From positions 1,798,001 through 1,862,000 of the forward strand of contig NZ_JASTWJ010000001.1 in NCBI RefSeq assembly GCF_030499515.1: DNA of 64,000 bases, given 5' to 3'. The translations under genes and the position numbers were made by a program. Origin of the DNA: Streptomyces sp. DT2A-34 (lineage in GTDB: Bacteria > Actinomycetota > Actinomycetes > Streptomycetales > Streptomycetaceae). The notes under the pieces were generated by a model that saw only the letters and a program-made list of their open reading frames with translations, was not told the DNA's origin and searched no databases. This document shows positions 38,563 through 46,743 of the stretch, piece by piece. How positions within the stretch are numbered: the stretch's first letter is position 1; the number at the start of each line of letters is the position of its first letter.

Positions 38563-39804
38563 ATGAACAACACCGGATCTCTCTCCCGCCGCACGGCGCT
38601 CGCCTCCCTCGCCGGGGCGGCACTGGCCACGACCGCGGCGTTCCCGGCCTCGGCGGCCGAGCGGCACGGCCGCCGGTCCGTACGGTTCGCCACCTTCAAC
38701 GCCTCCTTGAACCGCTCCGCCCAGGGCGCCCTGATCACCGACCTGTCCACGCCGGACAACACCCAGGCGCGCAACGCCGCCGAGACCATCCAGCGAGTCG
38801 ACCCGGACATCCTGCTGATCAACGAGTTCGACTACGACGACCAGGGCCGGGCGGTCCGCCTGTTCCTGCGCAACTACCTGTCCGTCGGCCAGAACGGAGC
38901 CAAGCCGGTCCGCTTCCCGTACCACTTCACCGGCCCGGTGAACACGGGCGTCGCCACGGGTGTGGACCTCGACGGCAAGAACGGCGCGGTCACGACGCCC
39001 GGTTCGGACGCGTACGGGCAGGACGCGTACGGCTACGGCTGGTTCCCGGGGCAGTACGGCATGGTCGCCCTGTCGAAGTACCCGATCGACACGCGCGCGG
39101 TGCGGACCTTCCAGCGCTTCCTGTGGAAGGACATGCCGGGCCACCGCATGCCTCCGGGCTACTACAGCGACGAGGCCCGCGCGATCCTGCGGCTGTCGTC
39201 GAAGAGCCACTGGGACGTGCCGGTGCGCATCGGCCACTCCACCGTGCACTTCCTGGTCTCGCACCCGACCCCGCCCACCTTCGACGGCACCGAGGACCGC
39301 AACGGCCGCCGCAACCACGACGAGATCCGGCTGTGGGCCGACTACATCGGCGGGCGCGGGCGCAGCGCGTACCTCTATGACGACAAGGGCGTACGCGGCG
39401 GGCTGCGACCCGGGGCACGGTTCGTGATCGCGGGCGACAACAACGCCGATCCGTACGACGGCGACAGCTACGACCACGCCATACGGCAGCTGCTCGACCA
39501 CTCGGCGGTGAACCTCCCGGCCACTCCCCCAGCCAGCGCGGGCGCTGTGGAGGCCGCGAAGCTCCAGGGCGGCGCCAACGCCTCGCACACCGGCAACCCG
39601 GCATACGACACCGCCGACTTCGGCGACACCGCTCCCGGGAACCTGCGCGTCGACTACGTCCTGCCGTCCCGGGGCCTGATACCGGGCGCGAACGGCGTGT
39701 TCTGGCCGACGTCCGACGACCCGCTGTACCGGCTGGTGGGGAACGGGACGACGGTGCCGACCTCCGATCACCGGCTGGTGTGGCAGGACGTGCGCCTGGG
39801 CTGA
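38563..39804 (+). CDS. Secreted endonuclease/exonuclease/phosphatase family protein
   Basis: 413 residues. The N-terminus SRRTALASLAGAALATT with SAAE is a twin-arginine signal (cleavage near residue 32), so the protein is exported folded. The mature part has the EEP fold: RFATFNASL near residue 42, the metal-binding Glu in DILLINEFDYDD near 80, VALSKYPID near 165, SHPTPP near 230, GDNNADPYDGD near 290 and the C-terminal SDHRLVWQ. This fold covers DNases, phosphatases and phosphodiesterases; the actual substrate cannot be told. ATG at 38563 with CGGAG upstream; the frame is open to 38455 but that part is leader sequence with the hexanucleotide repeat. Confidence 0.85.
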   Translation: MNNTGSLSRRTALASLAGAALATTAAFPASAAERHGRRSVRFATFNASLNRSAQGALITDLSTPDNTQARNAAETIQRVDPDILLINEFDYDDQGRAVRLFLRNYLSVGQNGAKPVRFPYHFTGPVNTGVATGVDLDGKNGAVTTPGSDAYGQDAYGYGWFPGQYGMVALSKYPIDTRAVRTFQRFLWKDMPGHRMPPGYYSDEARAILRLSSKSHWDVPVRIGHSTVHFLVSHPTPPTFDGTEDRNGRRNHDEIRLWADYIGGRGRSAYLYDDKGVRGGLRPGARFVIAGDNNADPYDGDSYDHAIRQLLDHSAVNLPATPPASAGAVEAAKLQGGANASHTGNPAYDTADFGDTAPGNLRVDYVLPSRGLIPGANGVFWPTSDDPLYRLVGNGTTVPTSDHRLVWQDVRLG

Positions 39805-39872
39805 ACGGCGGGGCGACGGCGACGGGCGAGGCGGTTTCCCGCCCCCGCCGCCCCTACCCGTCCATCCTGAAC

Positions 39873-39900
39873 GGGCTTCGTCCTCAAACGCCGGACGGGC
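39873..39900. repeat. Streptomyces intergenic repeat (GGACGGGC-type)
   Basis: The stretch containing GTCCTCAAACGCCGGACGGG resembles a short palindromic element that recurs in many Streptomyces intergenic regions. Here it sits between the convergent endonuclease-like gene and the ABC ATPase, and an ACCCGTCC arm at about 39857-39864 can pair with its GGACGGG end. It may act as a terminator. Recognition is from memory of the recurring sequence. Confidence 0.6.
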
Positions 39901-39935
39901 CAAGAGATGCGGACCGGCGCGAGAAGTGACTCGTG

Positions 39936-40685
39936 CTATCTGTTGCGCACCGCCCGCCCCACCTCCGACCTCAGGGCGACAAACTCCGCCAGGCCCCGGC
40001 TCGTGATCTGGTCCCGGGTGCCGGGGAGTTCGACCGGCAGGTCCAGGACGACCTTGGCGCCGGGCCCCGGGGAGAGGACGACGACTCGGTCGCCGAGGTA
40101 CACGCTCTCGTCGATGTCGTGGGTGACGAAGACGATCGTCGCGCCGTCCGTGCGGTGGACCTCCAGGAGGAGGTCCTCCAGGTCCTCGCGGGTCTGGGCG
40201 TCCAGGGAGCCGAAGGGTTCGTCCATGAGGAGGAGGGAGGGGCGGCAGACCAGGGCGCGGGCGATCGCCACGCGTTGCTGCATTCCGCCCGAGAGCTGCC
40301 AGGGGTGGCGGCGGGCCGCGTCGGTGAGGCCGACCCGGGCCAGGATGCGGTCGGCCTCGGCCCGGCGTTCCGTTCTCGGCAGGCCCCGGCGGCGCAGCGG
40401 GAGCGCCACGTTCTCGCGGACGGTGAGCCAGGGGTAGAGGGAGCGGGCGTAGTCCTGGAAGACGACGGCCAGGTTGTCCGGGACGCCGCGCACGGGTGTG
40501 CCGTCCAGCTCGATCGTGCCGTCGTACGCCGGCAGCAGGCCCGCGATGGTGCGCAGGAGCGTGGACTTGCCGCAGCCGGACGGGCCCACGACGCACAGGA
40601 GTTGGCCGTCCGGCACGGTGAGGGTGATGTCGTGCAGGATCTGGTGGTCGCCGTAGTGCTGGCCGACCGCGTCTAGGCGGAGCAT
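39936..40685 (-). CDS. ABC importer ATPase, nitrate/sulfonate/taurine type
   Basis: 249-residue ATP-binding subunit. Walker A GPSGCGKSTLL near residue 34, Q-loop VFQDYARSLYPWLTV near 75, signature LSGGMQQRVAIARAL near 128, Walker B LLLMDEPFGSLD near 148 and switch THDIDES near 185 are all intact. The pattern fits SsuB/TauB/NrtD-type ATPases. It is last in a four-gene minus-strand set (binding protein, permease, permease, ATPase) and lies 37 bases after the second permease. Confidence 0.9.
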   Translation of the reverse strand: MLRLDAVGQHYGDHQILHDITLTVPDGQLLCVVGPSGCGKSTLLRTIAGLLPAYDGTIELDGTPVRGVPDNLAVVFQDYARSLYPWLTVRENVALPLRRRGLPRTERRAEADRILARVGLTDAARRHPWQLSGGMQQRVAIARALVCRPSLLLMDEPFGSLDAQTREDLEDLLLEVHRTDGATIVFVTHDIDESVYLGDRVVVLSPGPGAKVVLDLPVELPGTRDQITSRGLAEFVALRSEVGRAVRNR

Positions 40686-40722
40686 GGCTGTCCCTGGGCG
40701 GAGGTGGTGGCGGGCGTACGGG

Positions 40723-41631
40723 TCATACGGTCGTTGTCCTCCCCCTGCCGACGAGCCGCTTCTCGACCGCCAGCAGACCGGTGTTGAGCAGGTGGCCGAG
40801 GGCGCCGAGCAGGGCCAGCGCCGCCCAGACGGTGAGCAGGTCGGAACGGGACTGGGCGTCGGTGAGCGTGAAGCCGATGCCGTTGGCGGTGCCCGGCAGC
40901 AGTTCCGAGAACACCATGAGGATGAGGGAGAGGGAGAGGCTCAGGCGCAGGCCGGCGAAGATGCGGGGCAGCGCGGAGGGCAGGATCAGGAAGCGGAGTC
41001 GTTCGGTCGGGGTGAGGCGCAGTACGGCGGCGACCTCGATGCGCAGCGGGTCGGTGTCGCGGGCCCCTTCGGCCGTGTTGATCAGCACCGGCCAGACGGC
41101 ACTGAAGACGATCGACGCGATCTGCATCGGCGTACCGAAGTCGAGGAGCAGGACGAAGACGGGGACCAGGGCGGGCGGCGGGACGGCGCGCGCGAACTGC
41201 AGGACGGGGTTGCACAGGGCGTACACGCGCCGCGAGCGGCCGACCGCGATGCCGAGTGCGATCCCGGCGACGGCCGCGATCCCGAACCCGGCGGCCATCC
41301 GGCCGAGGCTGGGCAGGATGTCGGCCACGGCGTCCTCAGTGAGGAAGAAGTGCCGTACGGGGCCGGAGAACCAGAGGTCGCGCGCGTGCCGGGCGATCTC
41401 GGCGGGCGGCGGGAAGTAGACACTGCCGTGGGCCCGGGCGACCAGCTGCCAGACGGCCACGGCCAGGGCGAGGACGAGCCAGCGGAGCAGGGCGTGGCGT
41501 ACGGGGGCGGGGGCCAGGGTGCGGCGGATGACGGGCGGGAGCAAGGAATGGCGTGAGGAATGGCGTGCGGCGGCCGGCCGTCGGTCGGGTGACGCGGCGG
41601 ATTCGGATGCGGTGGTGCGAGGCCGGTTCAC
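40723..41631 (-). CDS. ABC importer permease (second of two), SsuC/TauC type
   Basis: 302-residue inner-membrane permease with about six helices. The N-terminal 45 residues are Arg/Ser/Ala-rich before the first helix (RWLVLALAVAVWQLVARAHG). The BPD permease loop shows EVAAVLRLTPTERLRFLILPSALP near residue 200 (two motifs). GTG start at 41631; the basic N-terminus is long, so a later start cannot be excluded. It differs strongly from the other permease in the operon, so the channel is probably a heterodimer. A 445-base, C-rich gap separates it from that permease. Confidence 0.85.
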   Translation of the reverse strand: MNRPRTTASESAASPDRRPAAARHSSRHSLLPPVIRRTLAPAPVRHALLRWLVLALAVAVWQLVARAHGSVYFPPPAEIARHARDLWFSGPVRHFFLTEDAVADILPSLGRMAAGFGIAAVAGIALGIAVGRSRRVYALCNPVLQFARAVPPPALVPVFVLLLDFGTPMQIASIVFSAVWPVLINTAEGARDTDPLRIEVAAVLRLTPTERLRFLILPSALPRIFAGLRLSLSLSLILMVFSELLPGTANGIGFTLTDAQSRSDLLTVWAALALLGALGHLLNTGLLAVEKRLVGRGRTTTV

Positions 41632-42076
41632 TCGGGGCTCCGCGCAGCGCGAGGCGGGAAGTGCCGGGGGTGCTCGGTGCGCCTCGGCCCGGGAGTCGGC
41701 GGGCGGGTCACGGGCGCGGCCCCGGGACAGCTGACGGGCATCGCGCCCGCCGGGGACGGCTCAGGCCCCGCGCCCGGCAGCGAGGGCCAAGCGCCCACGC
41801 CAAGCAATCCTCCCCGGACAACGCCCGCCGCGCCCCGGCCACCCGCCCCACCACCCTCACTCACGTCACCCCACGCCCCCTCCGGCACCGCTTCTCCTGC
41901 CACGCCCCCTCCGGCACCGCTCCTCCTGCCGCGCCCCCGCCCTCCACCGCACCCGCCCCTCCCCGCACCACCCGGCCACGACCCACCCACCCAGGGCCCG
42001 CCCATGGCCCCACAGCGCCGGCACCCCACGCGCACAGGCCCCCGGATCACCCACCGCCTCGCACCGCACCCCTCGC
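41632..42076. other. Intra-operon gap, C-rich and repetitive
   Basis: Almost 450 bases between two permease genes of one operon without a believable gene. The plus strand is dominated by CCCC and CACC runs. A 29-base unit at 41872-41900 is repeated in tandem at 41901-41929 with one change. The length inside an operon is unusual; it may be expanded repeat sequence or a place where a gene was lost. Confidence 0.6.
41872..41929. repeat. 29-bp tandem duplication
   Basis: Unit beginning CACGCCCCCTCCGGCACCGC occurs at 41872-41900 and 41901-41929, differing at one base. Located in the gap between the two ABC permease genes. Confidence 0.75.
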
Positions 42077-42880
42077 CTACCCGACACCCCGCCGCCCCGG
42101 CGTCCACGGAAACAACCTCCGCTCCCCCCACACCAGCACCCCGTTGATGACCAGCCCCAGCACCCCCGCCCACACCACCCCCGCCAGCACATCCCGCGTC
42201 CCGTCCGTGGCCAGGCCCGCCTGGGCGATGAAGATGCCGAGGCCCTCTCCGAAGCCGGAGAGGATCTCCGTGGCCACGGCCAGGATGAGGGCGACCGCCG
42301 CCGAGATGCGGATGCCGGTCGCGATGAAGGGTGCCGTGCCCGGCAGTTCGACGCGCAGGAGGACGGCGAGGCGGCCGAAGCCGAAGGCGCGGAGGGTGTC
42401 CTTGGCCAGGGGGTCGGTCTCGCCGAGGCCGTAGACGGTGTTGAAGAGGATCGGCCAGACCGACGCGTACGTCACCAGCGCGACCTTGGTCTCGGTGCCC
42501 GAGCCGAGGAGGAGGGAGACCAGGGGGATCAGGGCGACGGACGGCAGCGGTCGCAGGAACTCGACGATCGCGCGTACGGCGGCGTCGACGACCGGCACAC
42601 TGCCGAGGACCAGGCCGACCGGAACGGCGATGGCACAGGCCAGAGCGAGTCCGAGCGCCCAGGCACGCAGTGTGGCGGCGATGCCGTCCAGGAAGACCGC
42701 GTCGCCCGCCAACTCCACGGCGCGGGCGACGACTTCGGAGGCGGGCGGGAGATAACTGCGCCGTACGAGACCGGCGCGGGAGACGGCCTCGCAGACGCCG
42801 AAGGCAAGCAGCACACCCGAAGCGCCCAGCAGAAGCTGCTCCTGACGGCTTGCATCGCGCCGAGGACCGCTGCCCTTCAC
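42077..42880 (-). CDS. ABC importer permease (first of two), SsuC/TauC type
   Basis: 267-residue inner-membrane permease. First helix LLLGASGVLLAFGVCEAVSR near residue 16, periplasmic LPPASEVVARAVEL near 45, and the ATPase-contact loop DTLRAFGFGRLAVLLRVELPG near residue 160 (two motifs). It starts 10 bases after the stop of the binding-protein gene (start at 42880 on the minus strand) and so is cotranscribed with it. It ends in a TAG stop after a Gly/Arg tail. Confidence 0.85.
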   Translation of the reverse strand: MKGSGPRRDASRQEQLLLGASGVLLAFGVCEAVSRAGLVRRSYLPPASEVVARAVELAGDAVFLDGIAATLRAWALGLALACAIAVPVGLVLGSVPVVDAAVRAIVEFLRPLPSVALIPLVSLLLGSGTETKVALVTYASVWPILFNTVYGLGETDPLAKDTLRAFGFGRLAVLLRVELPGTAPFIATGIRISAAVALILAVATEILSGFGEGLGIFIAQAGLATDGTRDVLAGVVWAGVLGLVINGVLVWGERRLFPWTPGRRGVG

Positions 42881-42889
42881 GTCACCACG

Positions 42890-43864
42890 TCACTTGACCA
42901 TCAGCGTCGCCGGATCGATCGGCTTCTTCAGCATCCCCTGCTTTTCCATGAGGTCGGTGAGCCGGGTGAGCTGCGTGGCGTCCATGGTGGGCGGAAAGAC
43001 GGGCAGGTCGATCGACTCGGCCTGCTGCTCGGTCACCTTGGTGTACGTCGGCAAGGTGTCGCGTACGACGGACGGGTCCTCGGCGGCGATCCGCACGGCC
43101 GCCTTGATGGCCCGCTGGAACGCGGCCAGCGTCTTACCGTTCCCCTCGGCGTACTTGCTCGTGCTGATGTACCCACTGAGGGGAAGGGCCTCCACAGGCG
43201 CGGACGAGCCGTCGACGAGGACCCTGGCCTTCAACTCGTCCTGGATGGAGCTGTCGTAGGGCTCCACCACGTGCACGGCGTCAACCTGCCCCTTGTCCAG
43301 GGCGGCACCCATCTGCGGGAAGGGAATCGCCCGGTAGACCGGGTGCCCGATGCCCTGTTTGTCCAGGATCTCGTTGAAGGTGAGCGACTGGACGTTGTTC
43401 AGGGTGTTGACCGCGAGCTTCTTGCCCTCGAGGTCGGCGACGGTCTTGATGTCCGAGTCCTCGGGCACCAGGACCTCCATCATGCGCGGGGCCGCCCTGA
43501 TCGCCTCCGCGACGATGCGGGCATCGAGGGTGCCCTGCTCATGAGCCTGCAGATAGGTGACGTAGTTCGCGCTCGCGACCATGTCGATCTGCCCCTTGGC
43601 CAGGGCCGGCAGCGCCTGGAGGCTCTGCTGGACCTGCTGGACGCGGACGTCGAGGCCCTCCTTCTCGAACAGCCCGCGATCGCGCGCGATGTAGAGGGCG
43701 ACGCAGTCGATCAGTGGCAGGGCGGCCACCGTGACGGTCTTCCGCCCATCGGCCCCGGACGAGGAGTCCCCGTCGTCGCCACAGGCCGTGAGGGCCACCA
43801 GCATGAGGGTGGCCGCGGCGGCGGCCGCTGTCCTCGTTCCCGAGCGCAATTGGCGTAACGGCAT
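42890..43864 (-). CDS. ABC importer substrate-binding lipoprotein (NMT1/SsuA-like)
   Basis: 324-residue lipoprotein with lipobox LTACGDDG at the end of the signal peptide (about residue 28). The mature part is the NMT1/SsuA type: VTVAALPLIDCVALYIARDRGLFEKEGLDV (read over several motifs), KGQIDMVASANYVTYLQ near 95, and VADLEGKKLAVNTLNN near 145. This group binds sulfonates, taurine, nitrate, pyrimidine precursors or similar. It is the first gene of the four-gene importer and faces the alpha/beta hydrolase divergently. No metabolic genes in the set identify the ligand. Confidence 0.87.
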   Translation of the reverse strand: MPLRQLRSGTRTAAAAAATLMLVALTACGDDGDSSSGADGRKTVTVAALPLIDCVALYIARDRGLFEKEGLDVRVQQVQQSLQALPALAKGQIDMVASANYVTYLQAHEQGTLDARIVAEAIRAAPRMMEVLVPEDSDIKTVADLEGKKLAVNTLNNVQSLTFNEILDKQGIGHPVYRAIPFPQMGAALDKGQVDAVHVVEPYDSSIQDELKARVLVDGSSAPVEALPLSGYISTSKYAEGNGKTLAAFQRAIKAAVRIAAEDPSVVRDTLPTYTKVTEQQAESIDLPVFPPTMDATQLTRLTDLMEKQGMLKKPIDPATLMVK

Positions 43865-43966
43865 GTCGACATGACTACCAAGCTTTTGTCATGATCACCA
43901 CATACAGCACGTGAATGACGTCCCGTCAATCTGCCGGTCTCCGCCGATATGCGCCACCTTGGTCCC

Positions 43967-44788
43967 ATGACCTCCTTCACACTCCCGCACGAGCTGCACG
44001 GCGACGGCGCCCACAAGGTGTTCGCCGTGCACGGCTGGTTCGCCGACCGGTCCGCCTACACACCCGTCCTGCCGGACCTCGACCGGACGGCCTTCACCTA
44101 CGCCCTCGTCGATCTGCGCGGCTACGGCGGCGCCAAGGACGCCGTCGGTTCGTGTACGACCGCGGAGGCCGCCCTCGACCTGGTGGAACTCGCGGACCGG
44201 CTCGGCTGGGAGCGGTTCTCGGTGGTCGGGCACTCGATGGGCGGAGCGGTCGGACAGCGTCTCCTCACCGTCGCCCCGCACCGGCTGCGCAGGCTGGTCG
44301 GGGTCTCGCCGGTGCCGGCCTCGGGTTTGGCGCTGCCGCCGGAGCAGTGGGAGCTGTTCGCGGACGCGGCGCACAAGCCGGAGAACCGGCGCGTCATCAT
44401 CGACCTCACCACCGGTGGTCACCGACCGGCCGCCTGGCTCGACCGTATGGTCGCCCGTTCGCTCGCGGTCAGCGACCAGAAGGCGTTCCGTGCCTGGCTG
44501 GACTCCTGGGCCGGGGAGGACTTCCACACCCAGGTCGAGGGCTCCCCGGTACCCGCGCTCGCCGTGGCCGGCACCCTCGACCCGGCCCTGTCCGCCGACC
44601 TCCTCCGCCGGACGTGGATGACCTGGTATCCCCGCGCCGAGCTGCGTGAACTCCCCGCCGCGGGCCACTACCCGATGGACGAGACCCCGCTGGAGCTGAT
44701 CCGGGTGGTCGAGGACTTCCTGCGCGCGGACGACGGCGCGGACGGCTCGGACCGCGGTCTCAAGTCGCTGCCCGTGCGGATCACTTGA
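43967..44788 (+). CDS. Alpha/beta hydrolase
   Basis: 273-residue cytoplasmic hydrolase. Nucleophile elbow VVGHSMGGAVGQR near residue 92, oxyanion region VFAVHGWFADRS near residue 22, acid Asp probably in AVAGTLDPALS near 205, and catalytic His in LPAAGHYPMDE near 235, so the triad is complete. The start chosen is ATG at 43967 (MTSFTLPHELHGDG); an ATG six codons upstream is possible. It may be controlled jointly with the divergent ABC importer. Substrate unknown. Confidence 0.85.
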   Translation: MTSFTLPHELHGDGAHKVFAVHGWFADRSAYTPVLPDLDRTAFTYALVDLRGYGGAKDAVGSCTTAEAALDLVELADRLGWERFSVVGHSMGGAVGQRLLTVAPHRLRRLVGVSPVPASGLALPPEQWELFADAAHKPENRRVIIDLTTGGHRPAAWLDRMVARSLAVSDQKAFRAWLDSWAGEDFHTQVEGSPVPALAVAGTLDPALSADLLRRTWMTWYPRAELRELPAAGHYPMDETPLELIRVVEDFLRADDGADGSDRGLKSLPVRIT

Positions 44789-44815
44789 GAGCCGCCCGGT
44801 GAGCCAGTGCGGTCG

Positions 44816-46012
44816 TCACGTCCGTACCTGGATCAGCGCATGTGTCCCGCCGGTCCGCCACCTCTGCCCCTCCGCCGCCACCAGCGCCGCCTCCGTGCGG
44901 GCGTCCAGGCCGGTGATCACGTCGGACTTCAGGGTGCGCAGGGCGGCGACCCGGCCAGGGAAGTGGGCGGTCACCTCGGTGAACGGCGTCGTCGGCGGCC
45001 ACAGTCGGTCGCCGACGAGGCGGCGGTAGTTGAGGTCGCCCTTGACGATGGTGACGGTGGCCGCGGCGAGCTCCTCGCGGAGGTCACCGGGCATCGCCGC
45101 GAACGGCAGCGGGGCGGCGGCGAAGGGGTGGGCGCGGACGGCGAGGCGGCCGTCCGTCATCGCCGTCCAGAGCACCCGGCCGTACGTCGCGGCCGCGCCC
45201 GGTGCCTGCGTCAGTCGGCGCAGGGCGTCGAGCACGTCGGCGTGCGTGGCGTCGGAGACGTAGTAGGGGTACGGCTTGACGTGGAGGACGGCCCGTCCGA
45301 CGCGCCCCTGGGTGAGGAGGTGGGCGATGAGGAGCAGGTCGGGGACGAGTTCGCGGCCCGCGTTGTCGGCGATCAGGCACAGCGTGGCGGCGCCCGAGGG
45401 CGGGAGCAGGGACCACAGGGTCTCGCTGTCGTCGGCCACCAGGGGCGGGGTGTCCGAGGACGCCTGGTGCTGCGCGGCCGACATACGGAATCCGAGGTCC
45501 ACGCGGTTGCCCCACAGCGACCCGTGCAGCAGCGCCCGGTCCTGCTCGTCGGCGGGCCGGTCCGCGAGGGCGTCCAGGGCGGCGAGTTCCTCGTCCGTCT
45601 CGGGGGCGTCGAGTTCGGCCAGCTTGGAGGGGCGGAAGGGGTCGATGCCCTGCCAGGGGCCCGGAGTGAAGTAGCCGACGGCTTCGAGGAGTTGGCGGTA
45701 GAAGTAGCTCTCCGACCACAGCCACGGTACGTCGAACCAGGACCGGCCGGTGCAGGTGTCGGCGCCCCACGACGCCCAGCGGCCCCCGTCGTGCGCGTCG
45801 GCGGGGAGCGGTTCGATCACGCCCTTGGTGCAGTTCGCGAGGAGCGCGTCCAGCGCACGCTGCTGCTCGGGGTCGTACGGGAGGGACTCCCGTACCTGCC
45901 GGATGATCGCGGGATGCCGCTCGGCGAGCACGCTGTGCGGGAACGAGCCGGGTTCGTTGCCGAGGAGTACGGGTGCGAGCGGGGTGTCGGACCTGTCGGG
46001 CATGCGGCTCAC
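44816..46012 (-). CDS. ARMT1-like damage-control phosphatase (DUF89)
   Basis: 398-residue cytoplasmic protein matching DUF89/ARMT1. The metal- and substrate-binding signature is LIADNAGRELVPDLLL near residue 215 (Asp-Asn), with the Lys-Asp of TIVKGDLNYRRLVGD near residue 320. Family enzymes remove phosphate from damaged sugar phosphates and related metabolites in a metal-dependent way. ATG at 46012, with a second ATG three codons on. Its start lies 13 bases after the TetR gene stop (same strand), so it may be cotranscribed with that regulator and the AfsA-type gene. Confidence 0.87.
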   Translation of the reverse strand: MSRMPDRSDTPLAPVLLGNEPGSFPHSVLAERHPAIIRQVRESLPYDPEQQRALDALLANCTKGVIEPLPADAHDGGRWASWGADTCTGRSWFDVPWLWSESYFYRQLLEAVGYFTPGPWQGIDPFRPSKLAELDAPETDEELAALDALADRPADEQDRALLHGSLWGNRVDLGFRMSAAQHQASSDTPPLVADDSETLWSLLPPSGAATLCLIADNAGRELVPDLLLIAHLLTQGRVGRAVLHVKPYPYYVSDATHADVLDALRRLTQAPGAAATYGRVLWTAMTDGRLAVRAHPFAAAPLPFAAMPGDLREELAAATVTIVKGDLNYRRLVGDRLWPPTTPFTEVTAHFPGRVAALRTLKSDVITGLDARTEAALVAAEGQRWRTGGTHALIQVRT

Positions 46013-46025
46013 CGTATCGCGCCTG

Positions 46026-46673
46026 TCATACGGCTCTGGTCTCCCGCTCCAGCTGTGTCGCGAGCGCGAGATAGCGGGCCCGGCGGGGTACCGGGACCAG
46101 GCCGCGGATCATGAAGTGCCACATCTCGGCCACCCTGCGGGGCTGGCGTGCCACGGGTTCGAGGGAGCGGCCGACGACGCGGGTACCGACGAAGAAGCAG
46201 ACGAGGGAGTGCGCCGCGGCCTCGGCGTCGACGTCCGGATGGATGTCGGACTCCTTGGCGGCGCCGAGGAGTTTGCGGGTGGTGATGTCCAGCAGCTCGG
46301 TGTAGGGGTGCCGCAGGGGCGGCCGTATCACCACTCCCCCCGTGGCCAGGCGCAGGCCGGCCCGGGGTATCGGCCCTTCGACGGACAGACGCGTGATGCC
46401 GAACGTCGTGCGTATCAGGGCCTCCAGCGAGGAGTAGCCCCTGCCGTCCATCTCGGTCGCCATCTGGCGGGAGGCTCTGGACTGGAGTTCCAGGATGGCC
46501 TGGGCGAGATCCTCCTTCGCCGCGAAGTGGAAGTACAGGGCGCCCTTGGTGACTTGGGCGTGTTCGACGATGTCGCTGAGGCTGGTCGATTCATAGCCGT
46601 GACGGTCGAACAGTTCGGCGGCGGCTGTGAGGATCGTGGTGCGGGTCTGTTCGGCGCGTAACTGCCTCACCAT
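46026..46673 (-). CDS. TetR regulator, gamma-butyrolactone receptor type (downstream copy)
   Basis: 215-residue regulator. The HTH (residues 10-55; ILTAAAELFDRHGYESTSLSDI over two motifs, then VTKGALYFHFAAKEDLAQAI) is almost identical in pattern to ScbR/ArpA proteins. The ligand domain carries the family Trp in EMWHFMIRGLV near residue 185. Copies placed behind the synthase gene in other Streptomyces are often pseudo-receptors that bind antibiotics rather than butyrolactones; which kind this is cannot be told here. ATG at 46673. An ARE-like element lies 24-50 bases upstream, suggesting autoregulation or control by the other receptor. Confidence 0.88.
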   Translation of the reverse strand: MVRQLRAEQTRTTILTAAAELFDRHGYESTSLSDIVEHAQVTKGALYFHFAAKEDLAQAILELQSRASRQMATEMDGRGYSSLEALIRTTFGITRLSVEGPIPRAGLRLATGGVVIRPPLRHPYTELLDITTRKLLGAAKESDIHPDVDAEAAAHSLVCFFVGTRVVGRSLEPVARQPRRVAEMWHFMIRGLVPVPRRARYLALATQLERETRAV

Positions 46674-46696
46674 CGGCTGGACTCTCCTGGGAGGGA

Positions 46697-46723
46697 AAAG
46701 AACGGGTCATGCCGTTTGTTTCT
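46697..46723. promoter_or_regulatory. ARE-like operator candidate
   Basis: The core ACGGGTCATGCCGTTTGTTT lies in a stretch that matches the autoregulatory-element pattern of butyrolactone receptors: ACGG and CCGT as inner arms and GTTTGTTT as the strong outer half. It lies between the AfsA-type gene stop and the receptor start, in the promoter position of the latter. Confidence 0.6.
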
Positions 46724-46743
46724 AACTCTCCGCACACGATATC

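Noticed and set aside
41677..42147. Pro/Thr-rich plus-strand ORF in the permease gap
   Set aside because: Low-complexity translation of C-rich repeats with no ribosome binding site or family match.
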